Shown: piece after piece, positions 44,765 to 53,179 of the stretch
Position numbering within the stretch: the stretch's first letter is position 1
Layout of the letters: each line of letters begins with the position of its first letter
Position numbers and translations under genes: made by a program
The notes under the pieces: model-generated
What the model was told of the DNA's origin: nothing
Seen by the model: the letters and a program-made list of their open reading frames with translations, nothing else
Databases searched by the model: none
Assembly: GCA_027314025.1 (NCBI GenBank)
Contig: DAHVCP010000026.1
Coordinates: 62,001 to 126,000, forward strand
Direction: 5' to 3'
Length of the DNA: 64,000 bases
DNA from: Acidobacteriota bacterium
GTDB lineage: Bacteria; Acidobacteriota; Terriglobia; Terriglobales; SCQP01

Positions 44765-45352
44765 CTATTTGCCGTGATGGGGCAGATTGACGCAGGCGGC
44801 GATGGCGCTATTGGGATTGATCGCCGTGTTGCCGTATTGAATGTGGCGGATGATTCCGTGCCGATCCACCAGGATGGTGGTGCGCAGCGCCCAATGGAAG
44901 GTCATGCCGTCCATTTTGTTCGGCTGCAAAATGCCGTAACGCTCCATCACCGTCTTGTTCATGTCGCTCAGCAGCGGAAAGGTCACGCCGATTTGCTTCG
45001 CGAAGGCGTGGTTGGCCGCCGGGCTGTCAATGCTGATGCCCCAAACTACCGTGTTGGTCTTTTTGAGTTTGGCCAAATCACCCTGATAGGCCTTGAGTTC
45101 CTGCGTTCAACCCGGGGTGAACGCCAGCACATAAAACGCCAGCAGGACGTTGTGCTTGCCCAACTCGCTCTTGAGGGAAACCGGCTTCCAGTGGTCGCTG
45201 AGCAGCGTGAAATCCGGCGCCTTCTCCCCCACCTTCAGGTGAGTGCGGACGATCGGCGACGTGGCTGCCCGCGCGGGCATCGCCAAGCCGCAACTGAATG
45301 CCAGCGCGGTCACTAGCGCCAGGGCCCAAGAAGCGTAGCGGAGCTGCTTCAT
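44765..45352 (-). CDS. Secreted peroxiredoxin, probable selenoprotein (Sec at TGA)
   Basis: Read with TGA 45107-45109 as selenocysteine, the frame gives 195 residues: a signal peptide (MKQLRYASWALALVTALAFS to ARA), then VGEKAPDFTLLSDHW, FYVLAFTPG-U-TQELKAYQGDL and WGISIDSPAANHAFA. Sec82 falls exactly on the peroxidatic Cys of the PxxxTxxC motif (the first Pro is Val here). Both sides of the TGA are strong AhpC/TSA sequence in one frame. A SECIS-like hairpin follows, and selA is in the window. It should reduce peroxides in the periplasm. A nonsense mutation is the alternative, but loss of only the catalytic codon would be a coincidence. Confidence 0.88.
45071..45092 (-). promoter_or_regulatory. 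Candidate bacterial SECIS hairpin
   Basis: In the mRNA, 15-36 nt after the UGA: GGCC, an unpaired U, AUCA, loop GGG, UGAU, two unpaired U, GGCC. Eight base pairs with a 1x2 internal loop and an apical loop starting with G 24 nt from the UGA. Distance, bulged U and G-rich loop fit the bacterial SECIS form read by SelB. Confidence 0.65.
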
Positions 45353-45357
45353 GCCTG

Positions 45358-45747
45358 TCACCTTACTACAACCGGGCGCTTTTTGCGATCCAATAGGGCC
45401 AACAACTCCCGCAATTCCTGCCGTACGGTGCGCAAATGCCCAGCGGCAAGCCCGCCGCCGAAAGCCAGCCCCGGCTGCCGCGCCTTGCGCTGTTGCTGCA
45501 GCTGCTTCCGCGCTCCGGCGATGGTGAAGCCCTGCTCGTGCAGCAGCGACTTGATGGTCAGCGCCAATTCCACCTCGCGGCGGCGGTACAGCCGCTGGCC
45601 ATGGCTGCTTTTTCCTGGCTTGAGGGCGGGAAACTCGGTCTCCCAATAACGGAGCACGAACGGTTCGACATCCGCCAAGCGCGCCACTTCGCCGATGCGG
45701 AAATACAGCTTGTCGGGAATATGGGGCGGTGCCGAGGGCATGATCAT
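45358..45747 (-). CDS. MerR-family transcriptional regulator
   Basis: A 129-residue protein with a MerR-type winged helix (YFRIGEVARLADVEPFVLRYWETEFPALKPGKSSHGQRLYRRREVEL) and a helical C-terminus (LLHEQGFTIAGARKQL...). No metal-binding Cys pattern is present, so it is not a classic metal or redox sensor by itself. It ends 5 nt before the peroxiredoxin start, so the two genes are probably one operon and it may control it. Relatives of this short form also occur near translation genes. Confidence 0.82.
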   Translation of the reverse strand: MIMPSAPPHIPDKLYFRIGEVARLADVEPFVLRYWETEFPALKPGKSSHGQRLYRRREVELALTIKSLLHEQGFTIAGARKQLQQQRKARQPGLAFGGGLAAGHLRTVRQELRELLALLDRKKRPVVVR

Positions 45748-46294
45748 GCTGCGCTAGCCGTATCGTAGGCGGGTTGCGGAATGCGGGTCAAGCGGTTCGC
45801 GTCCCGCCTTTTGGGCTCTGACGGCGGAGCGGTGTCTCTCATTCCCTTGCGCCGCTAACTCCCACCAGATCAGCGCCGTGTTCCTCCTAAGACACTGATC
45901 TTTGGCCCAGTTTTGAGAGTCGCATTTGCATCCCTGGCGCCAGACCGCGAGTGCACCGCAGAAACCAGGTGACGCCAAGGTCGGGCGCGGGGCCGCGGCG
46001 AAGCGCTAAGAAACGAGCGCAGCGCAGGCGGAAGAGAGCCCGCGAAGTTTCCCCGGGGCCCCCACCCGCCGGCGGCACTCGAGCGGGGCGAGAAGCGAGC
46101 CGGGCGAGGCGGGACGGGTCGAGGGCCCGCAGCGTACAGGCCCGCAGCGTACAGGGATGTACGTGAGGAGCCCAAGCCCCAGGCAACGAAGCCACGCGAC
46201 GCCTATCGCCCCGCCCGCTCCCCTCCGCCGCCGCGCCGGCATCCGAGGGGTATCATCAGAAGGCGGGCGAGCGGCGCGGAAAGGGTCACGGGGA
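45748..46294. other. Divergent intergenic region
   Basis: 547 bases between the MerR-type gene (-) and the ketoacyl synthase (+). No convincing gene: frames here are Arg/Pro/Ala-rich. It contains the tandem repeat at 46126-46155. Promoters for both directions must lie here, but I cannot place them. Confidence 0.5.
46126..46155. repeat. Perfect 15-bp tandem duplication
   Basis: CCCGCAGCGTACAGG is repeated exactly at 46126-46140 and 46141-46155, about 140 bp upstream of the ketoacyl synthase start. It could be a recent slippage event or a doubled binding site. Confidence 0.8.
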
Positions 46295-47542
46295 TTGCAA
46301 CGGCGGGCGGTGATCACCGGCATGGGCGTGGTCAGTCCCAACGGCATTGGCCGCGAGGCGTTCTGCCGCGCCACGCAGGAGGGCATCAGTGGCGTCCGGG
46401 TGATCCCCGCGTTTTGCCAGGCCGGCCGGGCGGCGCAGATCGGCGGCGCGGCCGAGGAGTTCAATCCCCTGGCGTACATGGACGCGCATGAGGCGGCGCA
46501 GGTGGGTCGCGTGGTGCCCATGGCCCTGGCGGCTGGCGCCGAAGCCCTCACCGACGCGGGCCTGGAACCGGAGCGCATGTCGCTCGAAGATCGCCGCCGC
46601 ACCGCCGTGCTGATTGGCAGCGGGGGCGCGGCGCTGGAGTTCGTGGAGCGCCAGTTCGAGCTGTACTTTGCCGGCGAAGCCAAACGTTGCAGCGTCTATA
46701 CCATCCCCTCCGCCACTCCCGGCAATCTGGCCAGCGAATTGTCCATGCGTTTTGGCCTGCGCGGCTTCAGCCACCTGATCTCCACCGGCTGCACCTCCTC
46801 CACCGACGCCCTGGGTTATGCCCGCCAGCAGGTGCTGCTGGGCGCCGCCGACGCTGTGCTCTGCGGCGGCGTGGATGCGCCCCTGGCGCCGCTCATCGCC
46901 CGCGCCTTCGGGCTGATGCGCATCCTGACCAATGCCTGGAATCACGCCCCGGCCCGGGGCTCGCGGCCTTTTTCCGCCGACCGCGACGGCTGCGTGCTGG
47001 GCGAGGGCGCTTGGATGTTCGTGGTCGAGGAGGAATCGCGCGCCCGGGCCCGCGGCGCGCGGCCGTACGCGCTGCTGGCCGGTTATGGTTCCACCTGCGA
47101 CGCCCATCATCGCGTCCGCCCCGCCGAGAGCGGCGAGGAGCCCGCCCGGGCCATGCAGCTGGCGCTGGCCGACGCCGGCCTGCCGCCGGAGGCCATCGGC
47201 TACGCCAATCTGCACGGCACCTCGACGGTGCTCAACGACCGCATTGAAACCCGGGCGCTCAAGCTGGTCTTTGGTTCCCACGCCTACCGTATTCCCATGT
47301 CGGCGCTGAAAAGCCTGATCGGCCATCCGCAGGGCGCCAGCGGCGCCGCGGGCGTGGCTGCCACCCTGGCGGCGCTGCGCTCCCAGCGCCTGCCTCCGAC
47401 CCTCAACTTGGATCATCCCGATCCGGAATGCGATCTGGATTACGTGCCGCATCAGAGCCGCGCCCACGGTTTCGCCCACGCGGTGTGTAACTGCATCGCC
47501 TTCGGCTCCAAAAACTCCGCCTTGGTGCTCTCGGCGGTGTAG
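46295..47542 (+). CDS. Beta-ketoacyl-ACP synthase II-type enzyme
   Basis: A 415-residue condensing enzyme. The Cys-His-His triad is C166 (GCTSSTDALGYA), H307 (NLHGTSTVLND) and H344 (GHPQGASGAAG). RAVITGMGVVSPNGIG starts the fold. I chose TTG at 46295 because GGAAAGGG lies 9 nt upstream and the conserved sequence begins at once; the open frame extends to 46157 with non-family residues. It is not next to acpP or other fab genes but heads a methyltransferase-oxidoreductase series, so a specialised polyketide or lipid role is more likely than primary fatty acid synthesis. Confidence 0.88.
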   Translation: MQRRAVITGMGVVSPNGIGREAFCRATQEGISGVRVIPAFCQAGRAAQIGGAAEEFNPLAYMDAHEAAQVGRVVPMALAAGAEALTDAGLEPERMSLEDRRRTAVLIGSGGAALEFVERQFELYFAGEAKRCSVYTIPSATPGNLASELSMRFGLRGFSHLISTGCTSSTDALGYARQQVLLGAADAVLCGGVDAPLAPLIARAFGLMRILTNAWNHAPARGSRPFSADRDGCVLGEGAWMFVVEEESRARARGARPYALLAGYGSTCDAHHRVRPAESGEEPARAMQLALADAGLPPEAIGYANLHGTSTVLNDRIETRALKLVFGSHAYRIPMSALKSLIGHPQGASGAAGVAATLAALRSQRLPPTLNLDHPDPECDLDYVPHQSRAHGFAHAVCNCIAFGSKNSALVLSAV

Positions 47543-47548
47543 GCGGTT

Positions 47549-48280
47549 ATGCGCCAACGGCTGGGGCGGGAATGGCTGGATGAGGATGCCGGATCGGCGG
47601 AGGCGGTTCGCGCCAGCCTGGCGGATCTGGCCTGGATTCACCATCACCTCGGCGGCGAGGCCGCATTGCGCCGCCTCCTGGCCGCCGCTCTGCCGCGCCT
47701 TGCGCCCAATGCTAACGCCGCCGCCGCTCCGGGCCGGCTGCGGCTGCGGATTCTCGACGTTGGCGCCGGCGCCGGCGCGGGCACGGCGGCGATGCTGAGA
47801 TGGCTACAAGGCCGGGGCTATGATTGCCATCCGGTGGCCCTGGACCGTCGCCCCAGCCATCTCCTCGCCGGCCGCCCGTGGCCGCCGCGGGTGGACTTGG
47901 CCGCGGGCGATGTCCTCGCCCTGCCCTTTCCGCCGCGCAGCTTCGATCTCGTGCTCTGTTCGTTGTTCCTGCACCATTTCCATGGCGCCGCGGCGGTCGA
48001 GGTGCTGCGCCAAATGGCGCGGCTCAGCCGCGGCGTCGTAGTGGTTCAGGATTTGGCGCGCAGTTGGTGGGGCTATTGCGGGTTTAGCCTGGTGGCGGCG
48101 GTCCGGCTCAGCCGGATGACGCTGCACGATGGCCGGGTCAGTTTTCGCCAAGCCTACACCGCATCGGAGATGGCGGCGCTGGCGCGGGCGGCGGGTTGCG
48201 TGGATTATCAGGTCTCCGTACCGGGCCGCTTTCGCCTGGGGCTGACCATTTGGCCGCATGGTGAATCCAATGGCGCATGA
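47549..48280 (+). CDS. Class I SAM-dependent methyltransferase
   Basis: A 243-residue enzyme. The SAM-binding motif is ILDVGAGAGAGTAAMLRWL, followed by the acidic VALDRRPSHL, DVLALPFPPRSFDLVLCSLFLHHF and VVVQDLARS. The pattern is that of UbiE/MenG-like small-molecule C- or O-methyltransferases. It begins 6 nt after the ketoacyl synthase gene, so both probably work on one product. The C-terminal portion may be membrane-associated. The acceptor is unknown. Confidence 0.87.
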   Translation: MRQRLGREWLDEDAGSAEAVRASLADLAWIHHHLGGEAALRRLLAAALPRLAPNANAAAAPGRLRLRILDVGAGAGAGTAAMLRWLQGRGYDCHPVALDRRPSHLLAGRPWPPRVDLAAGDVLALPFPPRSFDLVLCSLFLHHFHGAAAVEVLRQMARLSRGVVVVQDLARSWWGYCGFSLVAAVRLSRMTLHDGRVSFRQAYTASEMAALARAAGCVDYQVSVPGRFRLGLTIWPHGESNGA

Positions 48281-48462
48281 GCCTGCACGATCCGTCGCCG
48301 CGTCCGCCGCGTCCGGAGCCGCAGCCGCCTGTCGGTCCCCCGACCATTCCTCCCCCGCGAACGCCCCCCGGACCCGTCCCTCCGGCGCCGTCACCGCCCG
48401 TGCCCGGGCCTGGACCAGAACCGCCGATCACCGAAGGCAGGCCCCAGCGCGGCGGCGGGTAA
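48277..48462 (+). CDS. Small proline-rich ORF
   Basis: A 61-codon ORF whose ATG overlaps the methyltransferase stop (ATGA). About half the residues are proline in PPxP-type runs, with a few charged residues and GRPQRGGG at the end. The coupling-type overlap favours translation, but GC-rich sequence easily yields such frames, so it is a weak call. The rest of the 318-base gap up to the next gene shows no other convincing frame. Confidence 0.35.
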   Translation: MSLHDPSPRPPRPEPQPPVGPPTIPPPRTPPGPVPPAPSPPVPGPGPEPPITEGRPQRGGG

Positions 48463-48598
48463 GCACCCGCGCCTCCCGGCGCCCGTCTGCGGCCGCGATG
48501 GCCTCCGCCGCCGGACCGGCTGGGGCCACGCCCGTCATTGGTTGCCGCTGGGGCCGGAAAGCGCGGCCGGTTCCCAGCCCGCGCCGGGGTTGACCCGA

Positions 48599-49765
48599 AT
48601 GGCGGCTAGCGGCAGCGAGCGCGTCTGGGATGCGGCGGTTGCCGGTGGCGGCCCGGCCGGCGCGATCGCCGCCTGGCGGGCCGCCCGCCTCGGTCTGCGC
48701 GTGGTGGTGCTGGAGCGGAGCCGTTTTCCCCGCGACAAGGTCTGCGGCGAATTCGTCTCCGCCGAGGCCCTGCCGCTATTGGCGCAGGCGGTGCCGGAGC
48801 TAATGGCCGCCGCTCCGGAAATCGCCGCCGCCGAGTGGATCACCCTCTCCGGCCGCCGCTACGCCTTCCCATTGGCACCCGCGGCGCGCGGCATCTCCCG
48901 CTGGCGCCTGGACGCCCAACTGTGGGCCGCGGCCGGCGCCGCTGGGGCGGAAACGCGCAGCGGCGCGATCGTCCGTGCTTGGCGGCCCGCGCCGCGCGGC
49001 GCCGGCGAATTGGAGTTCACCGCCGCCGGCCATACGGAGCGTCTTCGCGCGCGCGCCCTGATCGTAGCCGCGGGCCGCTGGTGGCGCATCGCGGGCATGC
49101 CCGTCCCATGCGTGACGCGGCGGCGCGCATGGGTCGGCGTCAAGGCGCATCTGGCGGGCATTCCCGCCGGCGCGCTGCAAATGTTCGCGCTGCGCCATGG
49201 ATACTGCGGCCTGGCGCCGGTGGAGGACGGCGGCGTCAACCTCTGTGCGTTGGTTCGCCCAGATGCCCCCGGTCTTAGCGGCTGTCGCGACATCGTGCAC
49301 TGGCTCTCCGCGGCCGCGCCGCCGCTGGCCCGGCGTTTGCATCGGGCGGCCATGGCGCGTCCGGTGCAGGTCACGGCTCCGGTGTATTTGGGCCGTGGCG
49401 CCGCGCTCCCGGCGGGCGCATTTTTCGCCGGCGACGCCGGCGGCTTCGCCGATCCCTTTACCGGCGCCGGCCTGGCCCGGGCCATGCTCGGCGGCGCATT
49501 GGCGGCGGAAATGGCGGCCGCGGCGCTGGCCGGCGACGGAGACGTGGCCGCCGCCGCCGCCTGTCACGCGCTGGCGGTGCAGGCGGCGACTCGCCGGGCG
49601 CGGCGCTGGACCGCCTGGCTGCGCCGCTGGCTGACCGCGCCGCCGCCCTGGCAGGACTGGGCGGCAGCCGTCTTGGCCCGAGGGCGCGCCGGACAGGGTC
49701 TGGCCGCCCGCACGCGCTGGCAACCCCCCCAAAACTTTAGCGCGTTAACTAACGACTATTGGTAA
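48599..49765 (+). CDS. FAD-dependent oxidoreductase (geranylgeranyl-reductase/UbiH-like)
   Basis: A 388-residue flavoprotein. AAVAGGGPAGAIAAWRAARLGLRVVVLERSRFPRDKVCGEF holds the FAD Rossmann motif and the RxKxCGE signature of the geranylgeranyl reductase/halogenase group. FFAGDAGGFADPFTGAGLARAM is the second FAD motif. It would reduce or hydroxylate a lipid-like or aromatic intermediate. I chose ATG 48599 just before the FAD fold; the open frame starts 19 codons earlier. Its stop (TAATG) overlaps the receptor's ATG. Confidence 0.85.
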   Translation: MAASGSERVWDAAVAGGGPAGAIAAWRAARLGLRVVVLERSRFPRDKVCGEFVSAEALPLLAQAVPELMAAAPEIAAAEWITLSGRRYAFPLAPAARGISRWRLDAQLWAAAGAAGAETRSGAIVRAWRPAPRGAGELEFTAAGHTERLRARALIVAAGRWWRIAGMPVPCVTRRRAWVGVKAHLAGIPAGALQMFALRHGYCGLAPVEDGGVNLCALVRPDAPGLSGCRDIVHWLSAAAPPLARRLHRAAMARPVQVTAPVYLGRGAALPAGAFFAGDAGGFADPFTGAGLARAMLGGALAAEMAAAALAGDGDVAAAAACHALAVQAATRRARRWTAWLRRWLTAPPPWQDWAAAVLARGRAGQGLAARTRWQPPQNFSALTNDYW

Positions 49766-52700
49766 TGGCGCGGGCTCGGCATTACTGGTTTAATCTCCGC
49801 GTGCATATCGCATCTCGCCATCCCAGCGGCCCAGCGGACCGGAGCACCCGAACGTTCGTCCTGATCTTAGCCGCGGCGCTTTTGTTTGCCCTCCCAGCAC
49901 GATGCTGGGCCCAGAGCGGTTTAGCCGCGGTCAGCGGCGTCATTGCCGACGCCAGCGGCCGGCCGGTCGCCGGCGCGGCCCTGCGGCTCACCGCGCTGGC
50001 CACCGGCGCCACCCGCCGCACGCTCGCGGACCACGCCGGTCAGTATGTTTTTCCCGCGCTGCCGCCCGGCCGGTACATCCTGGCGGTGACCGCCAAGGGC
50101 CTGGCCGCGCCCGCGCGACGCTTCACCCTGGAGGTCAACCAGCAGCTGCGCCTGGATTGGCGGCTGCAGCTGCGGGCCGTGGCGCAGGAGGTGACCGTGG
50201 TTGGGGGCGCCCAACTGCTGCGCACCAACAGCGCCAGCTTGGGCGAGGTCGTGGGGCCGGAGATGGTCCGGCGTTTGCCCCTGGATGGCGGCCATCTGCT
50301 CGACCTGGCCCTGCTGGCCCCGAGCGTGCATGCCGGGTCCGGAGCGGCCACCGGCACGGCCAATCCGCTCTATTGGCGGCCGCTGCAAAACTCTGCGCTT
50401 TCCGCTGGCGGCGCCCGGCCCAATGCCAACTATTTCATCCTCGACGGCGCTACCGACACCGATCCCACTTTCAACACCCTCGCCCTCAGCCCGGCGACCG
50501 ACGCCGTGCGCGAATTCAAGGTGCAAACCGGCAGCTATTCCGCCGAATTCGGCGGCGGCGGCGGTGCGCAGATCAATATTGTCACCCGCTCGGGCGGCGC
50601 CCACTGGCATGGCGACCTCTACGAATACCTGCGGAACAGCGCTCTGGACGCCCGCGCCTTCAATGAGCCCAGCCGCATCCCCCACCTGTCGCAAAATCAG
50701 TTCGGCTTCTCCCTCGGCGGCCCCATTCAACCCCACCGCACCTTCATCTTCCTCAATTACGAGGGCTTCCGCCTCAACCACCAGATCGTCCAGTACGATA
50801 CCGTGCCCACCCTCGCCGAGCGGGCCGGCAACTTCGCCGGCAGCGGCTACACCATCTACAACCCTGCCACCACCCACGCCAACCCCAATTACAACCCTTC
50901 GCTGCCCACCAGCCCCTCGAATCCCGCGGTCCTGCGCGATCCTTTCCCCAACGATCAGCTGCCCTCAGTCAATCCCGTCGCTGCCCAGGTGCTGGCCACC
51001 GTGCCGCTGCCCAACATCGCGCAGACCGGCCGCGACAAGAACAACTACCTGGATGAACGCGCGCAGACCGGCCAGGAAGATCAGGGCACGCTGCGCCTGG
51101 ACCATGAGCTCGGCGGCGGCGACAGTCTTTTCGCCCGCTATTCGGTCGAGCACGAGCGGGACTTCGTGCCGCAAAACCTGCCGGGCTTTGGCGCCTACGA
51201 CAACAACCTGGCGCAGAACTTTACCGCCTCCTACACGCGCATCATTTCGCCCGAGACGGTGAACCGCGTCTGGGCGGCGGTTTCGCGCCTTTCCATGCAC
51301 CGCTATTCGCAGAACAATTTCACCCGCAACTACGTCAAGCAATTGGGAATTCAGGGCGTCGGATTCGGTGGTTATGGCGCCTGGGGCATGCCCTGGTTCA
51401 CGGTGCAGGGCTATACCGGCTTTGGCGACAGTTTTGCCGCTACTCCCGTGCAGGATTGGGATACCGTCTTTCAGGTTGGCGACGTGGTGGACCACGAGGT
51501 GGGAAGGCACGACCTCAAATTCGGCGGCGACTTCCGCTATTTCGATTGGCCGATGTGGGGTTTTTTTGAGAATCGTGGCTATTACCAGTTCACCAACGGC
51601 TTCACCACCCAAACCGCAACCAATGATGGGACCGGCGCCGCCCTGGCCAGCTTTGAGCTGGGCCTGCCCGTGGTCCGCCAGCGCCAAGCCGGCATTCCCT
51701 CCATGGACTTGCGCCAGTGGTACGCCGATGGCTTCATTCAAGACACCTGGCGGGTAACGAATTCCACCACCGTGGACATGGGCCTGCGCTATGAGTTCAT
51801 GAGCCCCATGACCGATGGCGTGGCCCAGGGAACCAACGTCATCTTCCGCCACGGCCAGCCCTATTTGTTCATCGGCGGCCAGTCGGGCATGCCTGCCGGA
51901 TTGATGTACGCCAACAAGCTCAATTTCGCCCCCCGCTTCGGGTTTACCCAAGCCCTAGGCGGGGGCTGGGTGCTGCGCGGCGCCTTCGGCGTATTCTTCA
52001 CGCCGGTGGACATGAACACCTGGTGCAACCAGCGTCACAATCCGCCACTGGTGTTCCAGGAGAGCGACCAAAGCGACAACTTCAACCCCAGCTTGTCAGG
52101 CTTCAACTTCGCTCCGGCGGTCTTCGGCCAAACTCCGGTGAGCGTCACCGCCTTCGATCCCCACTCCCCCGCGCAGCAGATCCACCAATGGAGCCTGTCG
52201 CTGCAAAAAGCGCTGGGGCAGGACACGGTGATTGAGGCCGGCTATACCGGGGCTCGCGGTTACCACCTGCAACAGATGGTCCTGGTCAACAATGCCCCGC
52301 CCGGACCCGGCCCGCTGGGCCCGCGGCGCCCCTACCAGACCTTGACGTTTTTGCCCGGCACGCAGTTTCCCGCCGGCTTCCCCATGACGAGCATGGCCAC
52401 CCCGGCCGGGGGCATCAACATGCTGGAGAACAGCGCCAGCAGTTGGTACGATGCCGGCTGGCTGGATGCGCGGCGGCGCTGGTCCCAGGGGCTGACCTTC
52501 CTGGCCAATTTCACCTGGTCCAAAAGCCTGACCACCGCCCCCGATTTTCGCTCCCCGATGATGGAATCGGCCCTGCCCCAGAACAACTCCAATTTGGCGG
52601 CGGAAAAGGGCCCCGCCTGCGACGTGCCGCTGCGGTTTGCGGCCAGCGCGGTGTATCAGTTGCCGGCATGGGCAGCATACTCATGGTCCCGGGCGGCGAC

Positions 52701-53157
52701 CCGCGGCTGGGATCTGGCGGTCATCTACCAGGCGCAAAGCGGCTTTCCTCTCACCATCCAGGTCTTTGGCGATACCGCCAACGCCGGCACGCTGCTGGGC
52801 GAAAATCCCATTCGCGCCAATGTCACCGGCGCGCCGCTCTATCCGGCGGGCACGCACACGGCGGCGGAATGGTTCAACCCCGCGGCCTTTGCCGCTCCCC
52901 CTGCCTATACCTTCGGCGACGCCGGCCGCAACTCGGTGTACGGCCCCGGCTTGCAGGACATGGACCTAGCCCTGACGCGGGCCTTCGCGCTGGGCGAGAG
53001 TCAGCGCGTCGAGTTCCGCGCGGAGTTCTTCAACGCCCTCAACCACACCAACTTCGGCATGCCCAACAACTACGTCAACGAGCCGCAGTTCGGCACCATT
53101 ACCAGTGCCGCCACGCCCGGGCGGGAGGTTCAGCTCGGCGCGCGCTACGTGTTCTAG
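49765..53157 (+). CDS. Oar-like TonB-dependent outer membrane receptor
   Basis: A 1130-residue protein. A signal peptide (about 30-50, ending CWAQ) precedes a carboxypeptidase-regulatory-like domain (about 52-140: VSGVIADASGRPVAGAALRL, GQYVFPALPPGRYILAV). A plug domain follows (about 145-270, with NYFILDGATDTDPTFNTLA and SAEFGGGGGAQINIVTRSGG), then a long beta-barrel ending in aromatic YVF. This form is greatly expanded in Acidobacteriota and Myxococcota. The start overlaps the oxidoreductase stop, suggesting that it belongs to the cluster and could take up or export its product. Confidence 0.9.
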   Translation: MARARHYWFNLRVHIASRHPSGPADRSTRTFVLILAAALLFALPARCWAQSGLAAVSGVIADASGRPVAGAALRLTALATGATRRTLADHAGQYVFPALPPGRYILAVTAKGLAAPARRFTLEVNQQLRLDWRLQLRAVAQEVTVVGGAQLLRTNSASLGEVVGPEMVRRLPLDGGHLLDLALLAPSVHAGSGAATGTANPLYWRPLQNSALSAGGARPNANYFILDGATDTDPTFNTLALSPATDAVREFKVQTGSYSAEFGGGGGAQINIVTRSGGAHWHGDLYEYLRNSALDARAFNEPSRIPHLSQNQFGFSLGGPIQPHRTFIFLNYEGFRLNHQIVQYDTVPTLAERAGNFAGSGYTIYNPATTHANPNYNPSLPTSPSNPAVLRDPFPNDQLPSVNPVAAQVLATVPLPNIAQTGRDKNNYLDERAQTGQEDQGTLRLDHELGGGDSLFARYSVEHERDFVPQNLPGFGAYDNNLAQNFTASYTRIISPETVNRVWAAVSRLSMHRYSQNNFTRNYVKQLGIQGVGFGGYGAWGMPWFTVQGYTGFGDSFAATPVQDWDTVFQVGDVVDHEVGRHDLKFGGDFRYFDWPMWGFFENRGYYQFTNGFTTQTATNDGTGAALASFELGLPVVRQRQAGIPSMDLRQWYADGFIQDTWRVTNSTTVDMGLRYEFMSPMTDGVAQGTNVIFRHGQPYLFIGGQSGMPAGLMYANKLNFAPRFGFTQALGGGWVLRGAFGVFFTPVDMNTWCNQRHNPPLVFQESDQSDNFNPSLSGFNFAPAVFGQTPVSVTAFDPHSPAQQIHQWSLSLQKALGQDTVIEAGYTGARGYHLQQMVLVNNAPPGPGPLGPRRPYQTLTFLPGTQFPAGFPMTSMATPAGGINMLENSASSWYDAGWLDARRRWSQGLTFLANFTWSKSLTTAPDFRSPMMESALPQNNSNLAAEKGPACDVPLRFAASAVYQLPAWAAYSWSRAATRGWDLAVIYQAQSGFPLTIQVFGDTANAGTLLGENPIRANVTGAPLYPAGTHTAAEWFNPAAFAAPPAYTFGDAGRNSVYGPGLQDMDLALTRAFALGESQRVEFRAEFFNALNHTNFGMPNNYVNEPQFGTITSAATPGREVQLGARYVF

Positions 53158-53179
53158 GCCCTTTGGCCGGAGCGCGGAG

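Noticed and set aside
45107-45109. Interpreting the TGA as a plain nonsense mutation splitting a peroxiredoxin pseudogene
   Set aside because: The rest of the frame is intact on both sides, the stop is exactly at the catalytic Cys, a SECIS-like hairpin follows and selA is present.
45951-46166. 71-codon plus-strand ORF rich in Arg
   Set aside because: Extreme Arg/Ser/Pro bias, no ribosome-binding site, and it overlaps the tandem repeat; most likely non-coding.
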